Origin: Virgibacillus sp. AGTR
GTDB lineage: Bacteria > Bacillota > Bacilli > Bacillales > Amphibacillaceae
Length of the DNA stretch: 62,022 nt
Assembly (NCBI RefSeq): GCF_016919725.2
Contig: NZ_JAJERH010000015.1
Location: 1-62,022, forward strand
Direction: 5' to 3'
The notes under the pieces are model-generated. The model was given only the letters and a program-made list of their open reading frames with translations, was not told the DNA's origin and searched no databases. Position 1 is the stretch's first letter; each line of letters opens with the position of its first letter. A program made the translations under genes and the position numbers. This document shows positions 58,439 through 62,022 of this stretch, piece after piece.

Positions 58439-59857
58439 TTATATTGGTCCCCATCCAATCATAACAGCTATGGTTAAATAAACAATTCCAATAACACACC
58501 AAATGACTACTAAAGGTAACACAAATTTAATCCATTTCACCCACGATACACCTGCAATTGCCAAGTTAGCCATTAAGATACCAGAAATTGGGGTGATCAC
58601 ATTTGAAAATCCATCCCCCATTTTATAAGCTTGAACAGCTACTTGTCGGGGTATTTCCATAATATCTGCAAGTGGCGTCATAATCGGCATAACAATAACG
58701 GCCTGTCCACTTCCAGATGATACGATAATATTAAAAAGAAAATTAGCGAAGAACATGACAATAGCACCGATGACGCTCGTAAATGGTTCCATAACTGTTG
58801 CCATTCCTTGAACAATAGTGTCTAAAATTTGTCCATTCTCTAGAATTACTACAATTGATCTTGCCATTCCAATAATTAATGCTCCGTATACCAGTCCTTT
58901 ACAACCATTAAAAAACTGTACTACCAATTCATTTGGGTTAATTCTGGCAATAATTGCTGTACCAATCGCTATAATAATAAACATAGCGGCCATCTGATTC
59001 AACGACCAGGCATACTGAAACACTCCAAAAATATATATTCCAATCCCCAATGCGAGCCATAATAAAACCAATTTATGTATACCTGTTAATTTAGATGGGG
59101 CAGCATCTACACTTTTTTCATCATATTTTGGAAAGCGGTTTCCGCCAAGTACACTCTGCATTGGGTCTTTTTTGACACGACTAGCATACCACCATATATA
59201 ACCTATTGTCGAAGCAAGTACCGTTAAATAAATTAGCACCCGAAAACCAATACCAGAAAACAATGGTACTTGGGCAATCTGCTGGGCCATTCCAGTAGTT
59301 AATGGATCAAGAAAAGCGGTATTAAACCCTGCATATGCTCCAAGATAGATAATGGAGACACCGACTACGGCATCCAACTTCATAGAACGGGCTAAAATAA
59401 TCCCTATTGGGATAAACGCAATAACTGCATTTACGATAATACCTAAAGCACCAAAAATAGAAAATAGACTACATACAATAATAATTAATAGATATTCCTT
59501 ATCCTTTGTCTGATTAATCGTCTTCATAATTAACGCATCAATCGCACCTGTGTATTCAATTACCGCAAAAGCTCCGCCAATAATAAGCACAAGAAAAATT
59601 AACCCCGCTGAATCGATCATACCCTGTTGGATTGCTGTAAATATTTGAATAAATGATGCTGGTTGTTGTTCGCTTTGTTGATAGCTATCAGGTATTACAG
59701 TTGTAATATCATTGACAGTCTCTCTGTCAAATGTACCTGCTGGTATAAGGTATGTCGCCACAGCTGCAATAATTAAGATTGCAAATAAAATAACATACGC
59801 ATCTGGAAGTCCTAGCTTTCTCTTTGTGCTTTTTAACTTATTAGTAGATTTTTTCAT
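58439..59857 (-). CDS. YfcC-family membrane transporter
   Basis: A 472-residue integral membrane protein with about 12 helices. Family start KRKLGLPDAYVILFAILIIAAVATYLIPAGTFDRE. Typical IVSSGSGQAVIVMPIMTPLADI and GFSNVITPISGILMANLAIAGVSW motifs of the YfcC/ArcD-related group of basic amino-acid and C4-dicarboxylate carriers. By context it would import an N-acylated amino acid or small peptide for the racemase and hydrolase. Divergent from the RpiR gene. Confidence 0.88.
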   Translation of the reverse strand: MKKSTNKLKSTKRKLGLPDAYVILFAILIIAAVATYLIPAGTFDRETVNDITTVIPDSYQQSEQQPASFIQIFTAIQQGMIDSAGLIFLVLIIGGAFAVIEYTGAIDALIMKTINQTKDKEYLLIIIVCSLFSIFGALGIIVNAVIAFIPIGIILARSMKLDAVVGVSIIYLGAYAGFNTAFLDPLTTGMAQQIAQVPLFSGIGFRVLIYLTVLASTIGYIWWYASRVKKDPMQSVLGGNRFPKYDEKSVDAAPSKLTGIHKLVLLWLALGIGIYIFGVFQYAWSLNQMAAMFIIIAIGTAIIARINPNELVVQFFNGCKGLVYGALIIGMARSIVVILENGQILDTIVQGMATVMEPFTSVIGAIVMFFANFLFNIIVSSGSGQAVIVMPIMTPLADIMEIPRQVAVQAYKMGDGFSNVITPISGILMANLAIAGVSWVKWIKFVLPLVVIWCVIGIVYLTIAVMIGWGPI

Positions 59858-59929
59858 TATTTCCCTCCTTTTTAATTTTCAAAATATTATCAACTTGCAT
59901 TGTATTATAATAAAGGATATAATTTATTG

Positions 59930-59944
59930 CAATATAAAATATTG
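59930..59944. promoter_or_regulatory. Palindrome in the divergent YfcC/RpiR control region
   Basis: CAATAT-AAA-ATATTG is a perfect 15-base palindrome about 30 bases before the RpiR gene and 75 bases before the transporter gene. Candidate operator for the RpiR protein. Inferred from position only. Confidence 0.4.
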
Positions 59945-59975
59945 GAAAAACTTTAAAAAAAGAAGGTGAATTCTT

Positions 59976-60794
59976 TTGACGGCTAATTATGTAAGAAAAA
60001 CAGAATTAGAATTTTCGAACCTTACAAAGGGTCTAAAGAAAGTCGCCGATGCTTTACTCTCTGATCCTATGGTATTTGCCATTCACCCAGCCAAAAGAGT
60101 AGGAGAAATAATTAGTGTTAGTGAAACAATGGTTATTCGCTTCTGTCATTCGATTGGTTATAGTGGTTATAGTTCTCTGCAAAAGGATGTAAGAAAACAC
60201 TTATTAGAGGTCAAACAACAATCCGATGAAAAACTACAGGAAATGAGCAACTATTATGTCGAAAGTATGCTAAAGGACATAAGCATACTGCAAAATAATA
60301 TGGAGAAGATTGCCATTGATGACATGGAAAAGATTATCGAAGCGATTATTAATAGCGAAAAAGTTGTCGTTGCTGGTTACCACCACTCCTTTACATTTGC
60401 GCATTGGTTTTACTTTAATTTAAATTATATTTTAGGAAATGCCGACCTATATAGACCGGAGACGGATGCTGGTTTGCTTGATCTATTACCTGTTAAATCT
60501 TGTATCATTGTTTTCTCATTTTACAGATATGCCATTGATACCATACGCCTAGCAGAAGAAGCAAAGGAGAAAGGTATTAAAGTCATTGCAATAACCGATT
60601 CTAGAGTTTCACCGGTTGTGGAACATGCAGATATAACCATTCCTATTTCAGTTAGTCAAAATACGTTATTCAGTAAAGGACCTGTTACCATAGCAATTGT
60701 TAACGCTTTATTATTTGAAGTCGTGGAACGTGTAGAAAAGAGAGGGAAAATTAAATCAACTTATAAATACTTTATAAAGGATGGAGAAGATTAA
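59976..60794 (+). CDS. MurR/RpiR-family transcriptional regulator
   Basis: 272 residues. N-terminal HTH_6 domain at about 1-78 (LTKGLKKVADALLSD; KRVGEIISVSETMVIRFCHSIGYSGYSSLQKDV). C-terminal SIS domain at about 110-250 (SEKVVVAGYHHSFTFAHWFYFNL; AEEAKEKGIKVIAITDSRVSPV), which usually binds a phosphosugar. Start TTG at 59976, with AAGGTG 7 bases before. It stands between the divergent transporter-racemase pair and the M20 gene, so it likely governs all of them. The effector for a non-sugar pathway is unclear. Confidence 0.92.
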   Translation: MTANYVRKTELEFSNLTKGLKKVADALLSDPMVFAIHPAKRVGEIISVSETMVIRFCHSIGYSGYSSLQKDVRKHLLEVKQQSDEKLQEMSNYYVESMLKDISILQNNMEKIAIDDMEKIIEAIINSEKVVVAGYHHSFTFAHWFYFNLNYILGNADLYRPETDAGLLDLLPVKSCIIVFSFYRYAIDTIRLAEEAKEKGIKVIAITDSRVSPVVEHADITIPISVSQNTLFSKGPVTIAIVNALLFEVVERVEKRGKIKSTYKYFIKDGED

Positions 60795-60795
60795 C

Positions 60796-61917
60796 ATGAA
60801 AGACTTAGAAAAACAGGTTAAAGATACATTTAACTATTTACATCAACATGCAGAAATAAGCTGGGAAGAGGTGGAAACAACAAAGTATATTGCTAATATC
60901 TTAAAAGAAAATGGGTGCAATGTTAACACATTCGTAGATCATACTGGGGTAGTAGGTGAATATGGAAACTTTAAAGATAATTTGCCGATTGTAGCTGTTC
61001 GTGCAGATATTGATGCTCTTTGGCAAGAAGTTGACGGCAGCTTCCAAGCCAATCATTCATGTGGACATGATGCCCACATGGCAATGGTATTAGGTTTACT
61101 ATGGAAGCTACAGCAGTCACCTGAGCTGCATAAGCAAATTGCAATAAGATTTATCTTTCAACCTGCTGAGGAAAAAGGTGCTGGAGCATTGAAGATGGTA
61201 GAAAAAGGTGCTGTTGATAATGTTGAATATCTATTTGGTGTTCATCTTCGCCCTCAGCAAGAATGTAAAATGGGAAATGCTACCCCAGTAATCGTTCATG
61301 GAGCAACAAAGATGTACAGTGCAGAAATAAGAGGACATGATGCCCATGGAGCAAGGCCACATTTAAATATTAATGCGATTGAGGTCGGTGCACAAATTGT
61401 TAATCTTTTAAGTAAAATTCATTTGGACCCAAGAGTTCCCCATTCTGTTAAAATGACAAATTTCCAAGCAGGTGGAAAGAGTTCAAATATAATTCCAGGG
61501 AATGCTTCATTTTCACTGGATATGCGGGCGCAATCAAATGAAATTATGGATGAACTTGACAATAAAGTACTAAATATTTTCGAAGCAATCAAAAATTTAT
61601 ATGATGTAGAAATTAAATTAACAAGTACAGAAGGTATTGCAGCTGCAAGAACAAATGAACAGGCTACTTCTATTATGAGAGAAGCAATCAAAAAAGTACT
61701 CGGTACTGAAAACGTAGATCCACCACTAGTAACACCAGGCGGAGATGATTTCCACTTTTATACAATAAAAAGACCAGAGCTAAAAGCGACGATGCTTGGC
61801 TTAGGCTGTGATTTATCCCCTGGTCTTCATCACCCTTATATGACCTTTAATAAGGATGCGTTAATGAATGGGGTTCACATCTTGTTTGAAGCGATCAAGG
61901 AAGTATATCAGCATTAA
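60796..61917 (+). CDS. M20 family N-acyl-amino-acid hydrolase
   Basis: A 373-residue cytoplasmic metallopeptidase of the IAL/aminoacylase group. Metal ligands are seen in CGHDAHMAMV, PAEEKGAGA and FGVHLRPQ, and a terminal LHHPY. The VRADIDALWQEVDG segment and a dimerisation domain (about 180-290; HDAHGARPHLNINAIE) fit. It removes the acyl group from N-acyl amino acids. The start at 60796 is preferred to the ATG at 60781 because GGATGGAG lies about 10 bases before it. One base after the RpiR stop, so in one operon with it. Confidence 0.9.
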   Translation: MKDLEKQVKDTFNYLHQHAEISWEEVETTKYIANILKENGCNVNTFVDHTGVVGEYGNFKDNLPIVAVRADIDALWQEVDGSFQANHSCGHDAHMAMVLGLLWKLQQSPELHKQIAIRFIFQPAEEKGAGALKMVEKGAVDNVEYLFGVHLRPQQECKMGNATPVIVHGATKMYSAEIRGHDAHGARPHLNINAIEVGAQIVNLLSKIHLDPRVPHSVKMTNFQAGGKSSNIIPGNASFSLDMRAQSNEIMDELDNKVLNIFEAIKNLYDVEIKLTSTEGIAAARTNEQATSIMREAIKKVLGTENVDPPLVTPGGDDFHFYTIKRPELKATMLGLGCDLSPGLHHPYMTFNKDALMNGVHILFEAIKEVYQH

Positions 61918-61920
61918 ACC

Positions 61921-62022
61921 TTAAGGCTGGGACAAAACACAACTTCTTTACTTAAAATACGAATAATCATGTTATCAATAGGAGTATCATCGCCGCACCG
62001 TGAAAACATACGCGCTTTCCGC
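61921..62022 (+). repeat. MITE-like element, partial (cut by window end)
   Basis: Starts AAGGCTGGGACAAAACACAAC right after the M20 stop and continues TACGAATAATCATG..TATCAATAGGAGTATCATCGCCGCACCGTGAAA, like 56987-57080 and the reverse of 40767-40890. Its right end lies outside the window. Confidence 0.85.

Overview
The window reads as chromosome of a low-GC, Gram-positive, endospore-former-type bacterium of the family Bacillaceae. The best fit is the Oceanobacillus/Virgibacillus/Gracilibacillus branch, but that placement is an inference. It rests on AGGAGG-type ribosome sites, frequent TTG/GTG starts, a T-box-controlled ilv-leu operon, Bacillus-type ManR/ManP, LicR/LicBCA and GlcT/PtsG modules, a bacterial NO synthase, and catabolite-repression-like cre sites. 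No rRNA, tRNA, CRISPR array, prophage or intact insertion sequence was seen.

Layout. (1) 245-7107: operon for a GH112 galactosyl-hexosamine (or galactosyl-rhamnose) phosphorylase with its ABC sugar importer, plus a divergent AraC regulator. (2) 7245-9189: an SRPBCC protein and a YitT-type membrane protein. (3) 10013-22007: branched-chain amino-acid synthesis. ilvB-ilvN-ilvC-leuA-leuB-leuC-leuD-ilvA run leftwards from one promoter and T-box leader, with ilvD separate upstream. (4) 22461-25623: aldo/keto reductase, TmrB-like ATPase, a small secreted His-rich protein and a dead ROK kinase. (5) 25600-37703: sugar PTS block with mannose genes (manR, manP, manA, ROK fructokinase) and a lichenan/cellobiose-type set (licB, licC, licA, GH1, licR). 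(6) 37900-42551: a disturbed zone with a decayed Tn554-type gene, an AraC + SDR pair that looks imported, and a broken subtilase gene. (7) 43104-46260: succinate-semialdehyde dehydrogenase, then a lipoprotein metallo-beta-lactamase-fold/HhH protein coupled to a DUF3006 protein. (8) 46557-51365: GH4 phospho-glycosidase, PTS EIIB and EIIC, and a three-domain NamZ-like exo-muramidase. (9) 51656-54887: glcT and ptsG with a RAT/terminator leader. (10) 55115-56209: NO synthase. (11) 57315-61917: N-acylamino-acid racemase-like enzyme, YfcC transporter, RpiR regulator and M20 hydrolase, read here as one N-acyl-amino-acid salvage unit.

The most striking non-gene signal is a family of about 185-bp structured repeats. 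There are nine full or near-full copies and one remnant in 62 kb. They are bounded by ATAAA direct repeats and built of long hairpins with a possible pseudoknot. All nine larger copies lie in the same orientation whatever the direction of the neighbouring genes. They resemble what I remember of the bcr1 element of the Bacillus cereus group, which I could not check. A second, modular MITE-like family with terminal inverted repeats (AGGCTGGGACAAAAC type) carries terminator hairpins and exchangeable inner modules. Both families sit in the gaps between operons and in some cases inside leaders.
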